This document shows, piece by piece, positions 7,223-13,102 of a stretch of DNA of 13,165 nt. Each line of letters opens with the position of its first letter. The stretch's first letter is position 1. The notes beneath the pieces are model-generated. The model did no database searches. It saw only the letters and a list, made by a program, of their open reading frames with translations, and had not been told where the DNA came from. Source of the DNA: an uncultured Desulfovibrio sp. (GTDB lineage: Bacteria; Desulfobacterota; Desulfovibrionia; Desulfovibrionales; Desulfovibrionaceae); the NCBI GenBank assembly GCA_900550745.1, contig URTO01000017.1, forward strand, positions 1-13,165, in the 5' to 3' direction. A program made the translations under genes and the position numbers.

Positions 7223-8217
7223 TCGTCTCCTATGGCCATAAAGCTATGCCACTCCACCCGGTTGACGTCGGGGAAAAGGGTGTAGCCGTCCACGTCGCTT
7301 TCAACGCCGGCCAGCGCGTCGGGGGCCCAGCGCACCCCGTACATCTCGCCTATGGCCGACGCCCCGGCATAGCCGCCCGTATCCTCAAGCTGGATGACGT
7401 ACATAGGCAGGAGCAGGCGCGGCGTCCCTTCCGGAAACACGATCCCCGTCCCCTGCGTGTCCATCTTCATGTCCGTCTCATAGCCGCTCGACAAACCCAG
7501 CAGGCTGGCCGTGGGGCAAATGGCGAAATGCGAAGTCCATACGCCGTCCGGCCTGCAAATCTGATGGCAGGCGTGATAAGAGGAAAAGCTCCCTCCCAGG
7601 GGGAACGTGCCCCGCCGCACGAAAGCCAGATTCCGCCTGTGCTGATCCGCGTCGCGCGAACCCGTGCTTGCGGCGTCGTCGTGCCATGTCGTGTACTGCC
7701 ACAGGCTCGTGTAGCCGTCCGTCAGGCAGGCCAAGGGCCACGGGTTCTCGCCCGGCAGCGAAAAACGCCGGAGCTGCCCCAAATAGGCGTTGGCATACAT
7801 CCCGTTGCACTCGGCAACGATGGCGACGCGCGCCTTGTTGCTCCAGATCCAGACGTTCATGGCGGCATTCCAGCAAGGCAGAAAGGCATGCGTCCCGCCC
7901 TGCCCCGTCCCGTTGCCGTAGGCCGTATCCAGAAATCCCGTTCCGCCCGGCGCGCCGTCGAAGGCCTTGTAGACCTTGCAGACCAGCCCACCCTTCACGC
8001 CGTCGGTGTACGTCGCGGCATAAAGCCCCACGTACACCTCTTCCGAACCCGCCAGCCCGGTATTGCGGAAGACCGCCGCCGGGCCCCATTCCAGCGAATC
8101 CCGGCGCGTCGCCGTCCAGTCGCGGCCCGGCGTGCCCGGATCGCCCGTGATGAAGTCCGTCACCTTGGCCAACAGATCCGCATGGCTGGCCGCCGTCATC
8201 TTGCCGCTGAATGCCAT
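7219..8217 (-). CDS. Conserved phage virion structural protein
   Basis: This 332-residue protein is encoded right after the tape measure. The N-terminus (MAFSGKMTAASHADLLAKVTDFITG) matches a style common to phage virion proteins that open with a helix followed by a WTATRRD-type strand. The central WIWSNKARVAIVAECNGMYANAYLGQLRRF (about 133-162), followed by SLPGENPWPLA, matches a pattern I associate with a widespread but uncharacterised phage structural family (I/V-x-x-N-x-R-x-V/A-V-x-A-K..Y-x-x-x-Y-L-G, then Y-P-x-P-L). GGAGG lies 5-6 nt before the ATG. The gap to the tape measure stop is 35 nt, and the stop overlaps the next gene by 4 nt. Its function is not established. Tail-tip or distal shaft placement is inferred from gene order. 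Confidence 0.78.
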   Translation of the reverse strand: MAFSGKMTAASHADLLAKVTDFITGDPGTPGRDWTATRRDSLEWGPAAVFRNTGLAGSEEVYVGLYAATYTDGVKGGLVCKVYKAFDGAPGGTGFLDTAYGNGTGQGGTHAFLPCWNAAMNVWIWSNKARVAIVAECNGMYANAYLGQLRRFSLPGENPWPLACLTDGYTSLWQYTTWHDDAASTGSRDADQHRRNLAFVRRGTFPLGGSFSSYHACHQICRPDGVWTSHFAICPTASLLGLSSGYETDMKMDTQGTGIVFPEGTPRLLLPMYVIQLEDTGGYAGASAIGEMYGVRWAPDALAGVESDVDGYTLFPDVNRVEWHSFMAIGDE

Positions 8218-8252
8218 TCTTTCCTCCTCAGGCGCACGGCCCGCGCAGGGCG

Positions 8253-9446
8253 TCAGGGGGCAATCCCTTCCTCGCCCAAAATATTGATGAGCACGCGCCG
8301 CCCCCGCGCCGAAGCCAGCGCCCGATCGAATTCGCGTTGAAAATCCATGACGTTGATCACGGTCAGCCCCTCGTTGCCGGACGCCCTGCCCCCGCCCTCC
8401 GTCAGGGAGGCGCTCCCGATCTCGCCGCCGAGGGCATAGGCCGTGCGCTTGCCCCCCGATGCCGGGAGGCGCGGCGACGCGAACGGCTCCAGCAGTTCGC
8501 GGGGGACGCTCCGACGCCGCAGCGCCTCCAAAGCCGATACCCCGTAATGGCGCACCGTGGGCCTGTCGAGCATGTATTCGCCGGGCGTGGCGCGGATCAG
8601 CACGTTGTCCGCCCGCTCGCCTTTATCCTGCCCGCCGATGAGCCCGCCGAACGCGAACCCCTTGGGCTGGGTACCCTTGATGGCGGCAACGCGGGCCATG
8701 CCCGCGGCGACGGCGGTGGCGGCCATGATTGCGCCCACCACCGGGCCGCCCCACTCCATCCCCTGCGCATACGCGGCTTGAGCGGCCTTGTAGGTGCTGA
8801 TGGTGGCCTCAGCGATGGCCAGAGCCTGATACAACTGGTACACGCCCTTGCTCTGGGCAAGGCCGGACTCATAGGCCTGCTTCATGGCGTCCGCCATGCC
8901 GCCGGCCAGCGACAACGCCCCTTCAAGCCGCTGGGCGTCGATCGCCTTCTCGCGCTCCGCCTGCTCAGCCTTGATGGACACTTCCCGATCCGCCTGCGCC
9001 CGCCGCTCCTCAGCCCAGCTCCGCCCATGCGCCGCAAAAGCTTCCAGCTCGGCCTGATACGCGTCCTTCCGGGCTTCCAGCTCCTGCGCCATCCGCTCGG
9101 CCTGTTCCGAAGCGTTTTCCCGCTCCATGTCAGCGGTTTCCCCCGCCTGACGCCGCCGCTCGGCGTAGTACTCCGCCATCGCCTTGCCGCTGTCCCGGAA
9201 TGCCGCATCCAGCTCCCGAAGCGCCCCCCTGGACAGCCCTTCCATCCGCTCGGCGGCCCCTTCCGCCAGCTTCCCCAGAGCCAGCCCGGAAACGGCCTGC
9301 CCCGAAGCCTTGTTCAGCGCGGAGACATCAGCCCGGAGCAAGGCCACCAGTTCCCGCACATTCGAGAGCGCCCGGCCCATATCCTTCAACCCTGCGGAAA
9401 CCGAATCCTTGAGGCTGAGTTCCAGCGTATAGCCGCCATGTCCCAT
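8253..9446 (-). CDS. Short tail tape measure protein
   Basis: This 397-residue protein would be the rod that sets tail length and is expelled into the host during DNA injection. Residues 1-45 (YTLELSLKDSVSAGLKDMGRAL) are a typical amphipathic N-terminus. Residues about 75-180 are a long charged alpha-helix or coiled coil (ERRRQAGETADMERENASEQAERMAQELEARKDAYQAEL is part of it). Residues 233-256 are hydrophobic Ala/Gly-rich (GGPVVGAIMAATAVAAGMARVAAI). The C-terminal block GFAFGGLIGGQDKG...VLIRATPGEYMLDRPTVRHYG (263-302) is a familiar tape-measure tail. AGGAG sits 6 nt before the ATG, 6 nt after the chaperone stop. The position after the chaperone/frameshift genes is diagnostic. It is unusually short for a transposable siphophage, which predicts a tail of about 60 nm if the usual 0.15 nm per residue holds. 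No frameshift or internal break is visible. Confidence 0.85.
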   Translation of the reverse strand: MGHGGYTLELSLKDSVSAGLKDMGRALSNVRELVALLRADVSALNKASGQAVSGLALGKLAEGAAERMEGLSRGALRELDAAFRDSGKAMAEYYAERRRQAGETADMERENASEQAERMAQELEARKDAYQAELEAFAAHGRSWAEERRAQADREVSIKAEQAEREKAIDAQRLEGALSLAGGMADAMKQAYESGLAQSKGVYQLYQALAIAEATISTYKAAQAAYAQGMEWGGPVVGAIMAATAVAAGMARVAAIKGTQPKGFAFGGLIGGQDKGERADNVLIRATPGEYMLDRPTVRHYGVSALEALRRRSVPRELLEPFASPRLPASGGKRTAYALGGEIGSASLTEGGGRASGNEGLTVINVMDFQREFDRALASARGRRVLINILGEEGIAP

Positions 9447-9455
9447 GTCCCGCTC

Positions 9456-9632
9456 CTATGCTTCCAGAAAGGCTTTGAACTGCCGCCCGTCCGCGTGCAG
9501 CGCCACGCGCAGGGCAAGGGCGGCGTCCTTCATGCGTTCGTCCCGGCGCTGCGCCTCGGCCTCAAGCGCCGCGGCGAACGCGCTCCAGCCGTACTCGAAC
9601 ACGTCCCTGTGCCCGGCCCCCGCCAGCCGCAT
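9456..9632 (-). CDS. Downstream (T-like) part of tail assembly chaperone
   Basis: This 58-residue reading frame (from MRLAGAGHRDVFEYGWSAF, ending KAFLEA) lies in the -1 frame relative to the upstream chaperone gene. It could start independently at the ATG in the TGATG overlap, but no Shine-Dalgarno precedes that ATG. The frame is open back past 9746, where a slippery T_TTT_TTC sits, so the more likely product is a -1 frameshift fusion: 82 residues of the upstream gene plus 94 residues from this frame, about 176 in all. That mirrors lambda G/GT. The stretch right after the slip (QDSRGAGLRQGAGG...) is low in complexity, like a linker, while the region after residue MRLAG looks like a true helical domain. 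The T-like part would recruit the tape measure or tube subunits during tail assembly. Confidence 0.7.
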   Translation of the reverse strand: MRLAGAGHRDVFEYGWSAFAAALEAEAQRRDERMKDAALALRVALHADGRQFKAFLEA

Positions 9633-9985
9633 CACCGCGCGGAGGAGTTCCCGTTCAGGGCCGCCTCCATCAGATCGCCGCGCAACTGAGCCCGGAACGC
9701 CTCCAGCACCCTGCCGAAGCCCAGCGCCCCGGCTATCCTGAAAAAAGCCGCGTTGACCTCCTTGACCTGCTCCCACAGCAGTTCAAGCTCGCCGGGCGTC
9801 ATGTCCATAAGGTCATTGGTGGTGAGGTTGGACATCCTCGGTAGCAGCCGCTCCAGATCATGCACCAGCGGGCCCTTGCCGAACTGCTCGCACATATCCA
9901 GCACTTCGCGTACCGTCAGTTCCTGAAGGCGCACGTTCAGGGTGCCCTTGTCGTTTTCCATCGTGAATTCGGTTGATTTTCGCAT
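9632..9985 (-). CDS. Tail assembly chaperone (lambda G-like)
   Basis: This 117-residue, acidic, mostly helical protein lies between the tail tube and tape measure genes, the conserved place of tail assembly chaperones. Landmarks are LNVRLQELTVREVLDMCEQFGKGPLVHDLERLLPR (16-50) and LTTNDLMDMTPGELELLWEQVKEVNAAFFRIAGALG (54-89). AAGGA lies 9 nt upstream of the ATG. A slippery heptamer covers the end of codon 80 and codons 81-82 (Ala-Phe-Phe), preceded by an SD-like AAGGAGGT, so a minority of ribosomes should move to -1 and add the downstream domain. If no shift occurs, translation runs 35 more codons to a TGA that overlaps an ATG (TGATG). It should coat the tape measure during tail assembly and be absent from mature virions. 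The family assignment is by position, size and frameshift, since sequence identity in this family is low. Confidence 0.78.
   Translation of the reverse strand: MRKSTEFTMENDKGTLNVRLQELTVREVLDMCEQFGKGPLVHDLERLLPRMSNLTTNDLMDMTPGELELLWEQVKEVNAAFFRIAGALGFGRVLEAFRAQLRGDLMEAALNGNSSAR
9740..9763 (-). promoter_or_regulatory. Programmed -1 frameshift cassette (internal SD + T_TTT_TTC)
   Basis: On the minus strand, AAGGAGGT (9756-9763) is followed by 9 nt and then TTTTTTC (9740-9746). Counting from the ATG at 9985, the heptamer is in the correct X_XXY_YYZ phase: codon 80 is GCT, 81 is TTT, 82 is TTC. After a -1 slip both Phe tRNAs can re-pair with TTT. The -1 frame is then open to 9456. An internal Shine-Dalgarno about 10 nt upstream of the slip site is the stimulator known from dnaX. 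Only a weak GC-rich pairing (GCCG with CGGC) is visible downstream. Confidence 0.7.
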
Positions 9986-10002
9986 TGGGTATCCTTGTCG
10001 GG

Positions 10003-10056
10003 AAAAATGATGCGGGGGAGGGAAACCTTTCTGAAGAAAGGTTCTCCCTCCCCCGC
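10003..10056 (-). terminator. Long hairpin with trailing T5, attenuator-like
   Basis: The arms at 10012-10032 and 10035-10056 are inverted complements over 21 pairs with a single bulged G. The plus strand reads GCGGGGGAGGGA then AACCTTTCT, a tiny turn, then the complement. Read on the minus strand, the stem is followed by ATCA and five T (10003-10007). That is a weaker tail than a classic intrinsic terminator, so partial termination, or a 3'-end-stabilising stem for the upstream tube mRNA, is likelier than full stop. The strong symmetry also lets the reverse strand form the same stem. It may be a dispersed host repeat rather than a phage-specific element. Confidence 0.55.
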
Positions 10057-10127
10057 GCCCCCTCCCTTCCCAAGACTTTCGGCTGGTGGGGAGGCGGCGC
10101 GGAGTGAGTCCCTGCCGCTTGGAAGTG

Positions 10128-10164
10128 AAAAAAAGGAAGGCCGTTCTTCAGGGAAGGTTTCCCT
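10128..10164 (-). terminator. Small hairpin and T7 tract after the tube gene
   Basis: On the minus strand AGGGAA-ACC-TTCCCT (10150-10164) is followed, about 15 nt later, by a run of seven T (10128-10134). The T-run is not adjacent to this stem, though alternative pairings such as AAGG with CCTT bring a stem closer. It could contribute to partial termination directly after the tube gene. Evidence is modest. Confidence 0.35.
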
Positions 10165-10187
10165 TATTTTCACAACAAGTTTTGTGG

Positions 10188-11150
10188 TTATCCGAGATAG
10201 CGCACCCGGAAGAACGGGCTTTCGGGATGGTTCAGATCATCGGCGAGCACTTCGCCGGTCATGGGGATGGAGGCCAGTTCCTCGCTGATGAGGCCGACCT
10301 CGCCGCTGAGCGAAAGGGTCACCTTCCAGCACTGCACGACAAGCCCCGGCCCCTGATCGGGCTGGCCCACGAACAGCAGTTCGCCGGTGACGTCGCTGGC
10401 GGTCAGCGCATCAATAAGCTGCTCGTCGGAAGACTCGCAATCCGCGGTCAGGAAGACCGTGTCGGCGGAGCAGGACTCGCGGACGCGCAGCAGCCCGGTG
10501 CGGGCATTAAGATCGTAATCGACGCCCTGACGGTAGCGGACGGTCGGCTCGTCGGCCTTGTCCGTGAGCACCACGTCGGCGACGCGGGCGATGCCCTGCA
10601 ACGTGGCTTTGATTGCAGAGGCGGCGATCTCCTCGCCGGGCACAAAAGCCCCCTGCACGTTCACGCACTCCAAAGCCCCGTCCTTCGCATAGGCGACGGT
10701 CGCCGTGGCGCTGGACGTCGAGCCCACCACGGAGGAGCCGGGCGCGAACGTCCCCCCGGTCACCTTGCCGTGCTCCAAGCGCGTGAAGCCGAGCCTTTCC
10801 TTGCCCACGAACGTATACAGGCCCTTATTGGCGTTGATCGCCTGCCCGGATACCGTTGCGGCGGCCTGCATCTGCTTCGCTACCGCCGCGCCCTTGAAGG
10901 CCCGGAGGATGTTCCCGGTGGTGAATTCCTCCAGCGTGAAGGCCACGGCCGCCCCCTTCTGGGTGACGAGCTGGAGATCCTTGGCCTTCGTGCCGCTCAT
11001 CGAACTGAAATGCTCCAGCTTTTCTTCGGTCAGGCTGATGGTGAAGGCCGGGGCGTTGCCGAGATGGTCGTACCCCTCGCTCCCCACGGCGCGGAAAAAC
11101 AGTTCGCCCTTGCCGTACAGGTAATTCCTTGTCTGCGGACTTGCAGCCAT
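10188..11150 (-). CDS. Major tail protein / tail tube subunit
   Basis: This 320-residue protein is encoded between the head-joining genes and the tail chaperone, where Mu-like siphophages carry the major tail (tube) protein and Mu carries its sheath. Core elements are LYGKGELFFRAVG (11-23), GNAPAFTISLTEEKLEHFSSMSG (31-53), LEEFTTGNILRAFKG (73-87), and the C-terminal WKVTLSLSGEVGLISEE...IPMTGEVLADD. Residues about 125-180 (VTGGTFAPGSSVVGSTSSATATV...GAFVPGEEI) look like a surface beta insertion with the G-x-x-V-x-G-x-x-S-x-A-x-A-x-V pattern seen in other phage structural proteins, probably a decoration on the tube outside. I chose the ATG at 11150 (AAGGA 6 nt upstream) over an in-frame TTG two codons earlier. 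The RBS overlaps the previous stop region. No sheath gene is present, so the tail is inferred to be non-contractile. Confidence 0.78.
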   Translation of the reverse strand: MAASPQTRNYLYGKGELFFRAVGSEGYDHLGNAPAFTISLTEEKLEHFSSMSGTKAKDLQLVTQKGAAVAFTLEEFTTGNILRAFKGAAVAKQMQAAATVSGQAINANKGLYTFVGKERLGFTRLEHGKVTGGTFAPGSSVVGSTSSATATVAYAKDGALECVNVQGAFVPGEEIAASAIKATLQGIARVADVVLTDKADEPTVRYRQGVDYDLNARTGLLRVRESCSADTVFLTADCESSDEQLIDALTASDVTGELLFVGQPDQGPGLVVQCWKVTLSLSGEVGLISEELASIPMTGEVLADDLNHPESPFFRVRYLG

Positions 11151-11159
11151 ATCCAATCC

Positions 11160-11609
11160 TTACAGTGCAATATTGTGTATGGTCGAAACGGTCATGCGGT
11201 AGACGCTGGCCCCATCCAGAACGAACCCCCGGATAGAGGACGGCAGGCACGGCCCCATGCCCGGAAGGGGCGGCACGCCGAGGAGCCGCTCCCGCGCCGC
11301 GGCAAGCAGCGCATAGGTTCCGGGGTGCCCCGGTTCCGGCTTTTGGCCGTTTGCTTCCGAGCGGTAACTTTTATCCATGACGTAAACCTCGAACTCCATG
11401 CGCTCCTCAAGGCGGCGGCCCGAAGGCGTGAACGCGGGAGAACCCGCGTACAGAACCAGCACCGCCGGAAACCCGCGCCGCAGCCGGGCCCATGTGTCCT
11501 TGCCCGGCTGCCCCTGAAACGCCGCTACGGTCTTCGCGCCCGGCGTTTCCTTAAGCGGTTCCAGCAATCCGAGGATCGCATCCTCAACCTCCATCGGCGT
11601 GCGGCTCAC
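11160..11609 (-). CDS. Mu gp37-like (DUF1834) head-tail/tail terminator protein
   Basis: This 149-residue protein follows the gp36-like gene, as in Mu. The opening helix VEDAILGLLEPLKE and the LRRGFPAVLVLYAGSPAF strand region fit DUF1834 proteins. They are likened to tail terminators or completion proteins that cap the tube at the neck. The C-terminus (IRGFVLDGASVYRMTVSTIHNI) is a typical closing beta strand. I chose the GTG at 11609, whose GTGA overlaps the upstream stop by 4 nt. An in-frame ATG at 11627 (155 residues) would give a 22-nt overlap with a poor RBS, and an ATG at 11594 would give a shorter form. The role as tail terminator is inferred from gene order and fold-family expectation. 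Confidence 0.78.
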   Translation of the reverse strand: MSRTPMEVEDAILGLLEPLKETPGAKTVAAFQGQPGKDTWARLRRGFPAVLVLYAGSPAFTPSGRRLEERMEFEVYVMDKSYRSEANGQKPEPGHPGTYALLAAARERLLGVPPLPGMGPCLPSSIRGFVLDGASVYRMTVSTIHNIAL

Positions 11610-12028
11610 GGCGTCACCCCATCCCACGGGCGGGTGCCCGGTTCGAGCAGCACGGCCCCCGGCGTTTCCGTTCCCGCAGGGGGCAGGCCGGGAATGCCCG
11701 CCTTGCCGTCCGCAACGTCGCGCAGCCAGTTGAGCGCCTTGACGTAACGCTCGCGGATGGGATCGGTGTCGCGGATGTCGCCCCCCGTGAGGCGATACCG
11801 GGCGATGTCCCCGGTGACCGAAACCACCACGGGCGGGATCGGCTCAGAACCCGAAAGCGGCGTCGCATAGCGATCCGCAAGATAGCTGTCCACTTCCGAA
11901 GATGCCCGCTCCAGCGCGTCGGAAATGATCGTTTCGTCGAGTTCGCCCGTGCCCCGCCTGTCCGAAAGCGTGCGGATTTCGTCCGCCCCGAACAGGCTCA
12001 CAAGCTGATCAAGCGTGGCGTATGCCAT
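11606..12028 (-). CDS. Mu gp36-like (DUF1320) head-completion/adaptor protein
   Basis: This 140-residue protein matches Mu gp36 in size and position (capsid, then gp36, then gp37). It opens MAYATLDQLVSLFGADEIRTLSDRRGTGELDETIISDALERASSEVDSYLADRYATPL, the characteristic helical bundle of DUF1320 and of gp6/gp15-type head-tail adaptors. The ITGDIARYRLTG-like helix and the KALNWLRDVADGKAGIPGL segment follow. The last 25 residues are Pro/Gly-rich and likely flexible. A longer frame reaches upstream to 12157, but GGAGG lies 9 nt before the ATG at 12028 and homology begins there, so the upstream part is rejected. It is separated from the capsid gene by 141 nt with hairpins. In the virion it should bind the portal and form the connector. 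Confidence 0.85.
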   Translation of the reverse strand: MAYATLDQLVSLFGADEIRTLSDRRGTGELDETIISDALERASSEVDSYLADRYATPLSGSEPIPPVVVSVTGDIARYRLTGGDIRDTDPIRERYVKALNWLRDVADGKAGIPGLPPAGTETPGAVLLEPGTRPWDGVTP

Positions 12029-12169
12029 ACAGAAATGCCTCCGGCGGCGATCCGCCCATTTTCGTTCGGCTGAGGCGGGCCCCTCCGCCCCTGCTCCGGC
12101 TGAAGCCGTGCGGGGGAGCCCAAGGAAGGGCGCTTTCACAAGAAAAGCCCTCCCCATGCCTTCATTCCG
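12029..12169 (-). other. 141-nt non-coding gap after the capsid gene, with hairpins
   Basis: No gene is supported here. On the minus strand, AGGGC-TTTT-CTTGTG-AAA-GC-GCCCT (12127-12151) is a stem-loop about 20 nt after the capsid stop, with only a weak T-rich tail (TCCTT). Next comes CGGC-TTCA-GCCG inside a larger imperfect stem (roughly 12080-12118, CTCCCC pairing with GGGG/GGAG). The DUF1320 RBS GGAGG follows. This could trim transcription after the highly expressed capsid gene or protect its mRNA 3' end. In Mu a small gene (35) lies at this point, and no equivalent is seen. Confidence 0.5.
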
Positions 12170-13090
12170 TTAAATCAGCCAGTGGCTGACCAGCAGCGTC
12201 GCGGCGCGGTACCAGATGTTGCTGCCGCCGTCGGGGTCCTGCTCGGCGGAAACGATACGCCGGGCGGCGGACTGGAGGGACGGGGGCACGACCAGCATCG
12301 TCCCGGCCTCGCCGCCGAAACCGAGGCCGAGGGGACGCCCGCCGTCGGCGCGGAAGCCCTGCATGGTTTCAAGGGCGGCGGCGAAATTGGCGGCGTTCAG
12401 CTCCTGCGTGCTGCACACGGCCTGCTGCCAGAAGCCGTACCCGCCGTTGCAGCGGTAACGGATGCCGTAGGGGATCTTGTCCTTCATGAAGACATAGTCG
12501 TTGTCCGGGTTGGTGATGACCTGCAATTCCGGGGCGGTGCGCTCCTGAAAGATGAACGGGCGCAGCGGGCGGGAGACATCCAGCACGAACCACGGCGTCC
12601 CGTCGGTGACCGTTTCGCCCACGGCGGCGGGGCGCAGCCAGTTGGAGACGCTTTCAGCGTCGCCGGAACCGTCCGCGTTCGGGTACACGGGATGATCCAC
12701 GGCAAAGAACGCCTTGCCGTCATAGCATGTGCCGGACGTGCCGTTCTTGAGCAGGCCGAACACGATCTCGTCGGGATGCGTCCCGGCGGCATAGCCCATT
12801 TCGCGGAACAGCGGGGCATACACGCCGATGTCGTCATCCTCCACAGCCGTGCGGGGGATGTCCACGGTGGCCTCGTAGAGGTTGTTCATCACCGAATAGC
12901 CGTGCTCCTTGATGTTCTTGAAGGAGCGGTCGCCGGACCATTCGCGGAGTTTGGGGAACTGGCCGATCCAGCCATAGGTGTTGCCCGCCGAGCTGCTCGG
13001 CACACGGGTGGACAGCTTGTCCCACTGGGACGGCGCGGACGAAAGCGCATCCTGAAATTCACGCTGGAAGCCCACACGCAGGGCCGACAC
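12170..13090 (-). CDS. Mu gpT-like major capsid protein, 5' end lost
   Basis: This protein, 306 residues from a GTG at 13090, is the major head subunit. Residues 13-100 closely follow the Mu gpT pattern: FQ..L..APSQWDKLSTRVPSSSAGNTYGWIGQFPKLREWSGDRSFKNIKEHGYSVMNN, then TVDIPR..VEDDDIGVYAPLFREMG. Other landmarks are the DEIVFGLLKNG.SGTCYDGKAFFAVDHP segment and the C-terminal GTMLVVPPSLQSAARRI. The normal start is missing. The frame continues upstream as T-S-S-L before the GTG, which fits gpT N-termini of the form M-I-x-T-x-x-x-x-x-A-L, but the expected ATG codon and RBS are replaced from about 13103 by unrelated AT-rich DNA with an in-frame TGA further up. No Shine-Dalgarno precedes the GTG. 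I therefore read the gene as cut by a rearrangement, deletion or assembly join, about three codons from its true start. Confidence 0.85.
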   Translation of the reverse strand: MSALRVGFQREFQDALSSAPSQWDKLSTRVPSSSAGNTYGWIGQFPKLREWSGDRSFKNIKEHGYSVMNNLYEATVDIPRTAVEDDDIGVYAPLFREMGYAAGTHPDEIVFGLLKNGTSGTCYDGKAFFAVDHPVYPNADGSGDAESVSNWLRPAAVGETVTDGTPWFVLDVSRPLRPFIFQERTAPELQVITNPDNDYVFMKDKIPYGIRYRCNGGYGFWQQAVCSTQELNAANFAAALETMQGFRADGGRPLGLGFGGEAGTMLVVPPSLQSAARRIVSAEQDPDGGSNIWYRAATLLVSHWLI

Positions 13091-13102
13091 AAGGGAACTC
13101 GT

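Larger units (their letters stand above)
9986..10187 (-). other. 202-nt non-coding gap after the tail tube gene
   Basis: I see no gene in this gap; frames crossing it are shadows. On the minus strand, just after the tube stop, come CACAA-loop-TTGTG, then AGGGAA-ACC-TTCCCT (10150-10164) and a run of seven T (10128-10134). Further on is a long near-perfect hairpin (10012-10056), and finally the RBS AAGGA of the chaperone gene. The gap divides the abundant tube message from the low-need chaperone and tape measure genes. Confidence 0.6.

Noticed and set aside
357..8217. Diversity-generating retroelement acting on the tip or virion genes
   Set aside because: No reverse transcriptase, template/variable repeat pair or accessory gene is visible in the window.
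10086..11747. 553-codon plus-strand open frame opposite tube and DUF1834 genes
   Set aside because: It is a shadow of GC-rich minus-strand genes, spans a hairpin gap, has no RBS and has no recognisable family.
12029..12157. Upstream extension of the DUF1320 gene
   Set aside because: Family similarity begins at MAYATLDQL, which has its own GGAGG; the extension reads through the hairpin gap.
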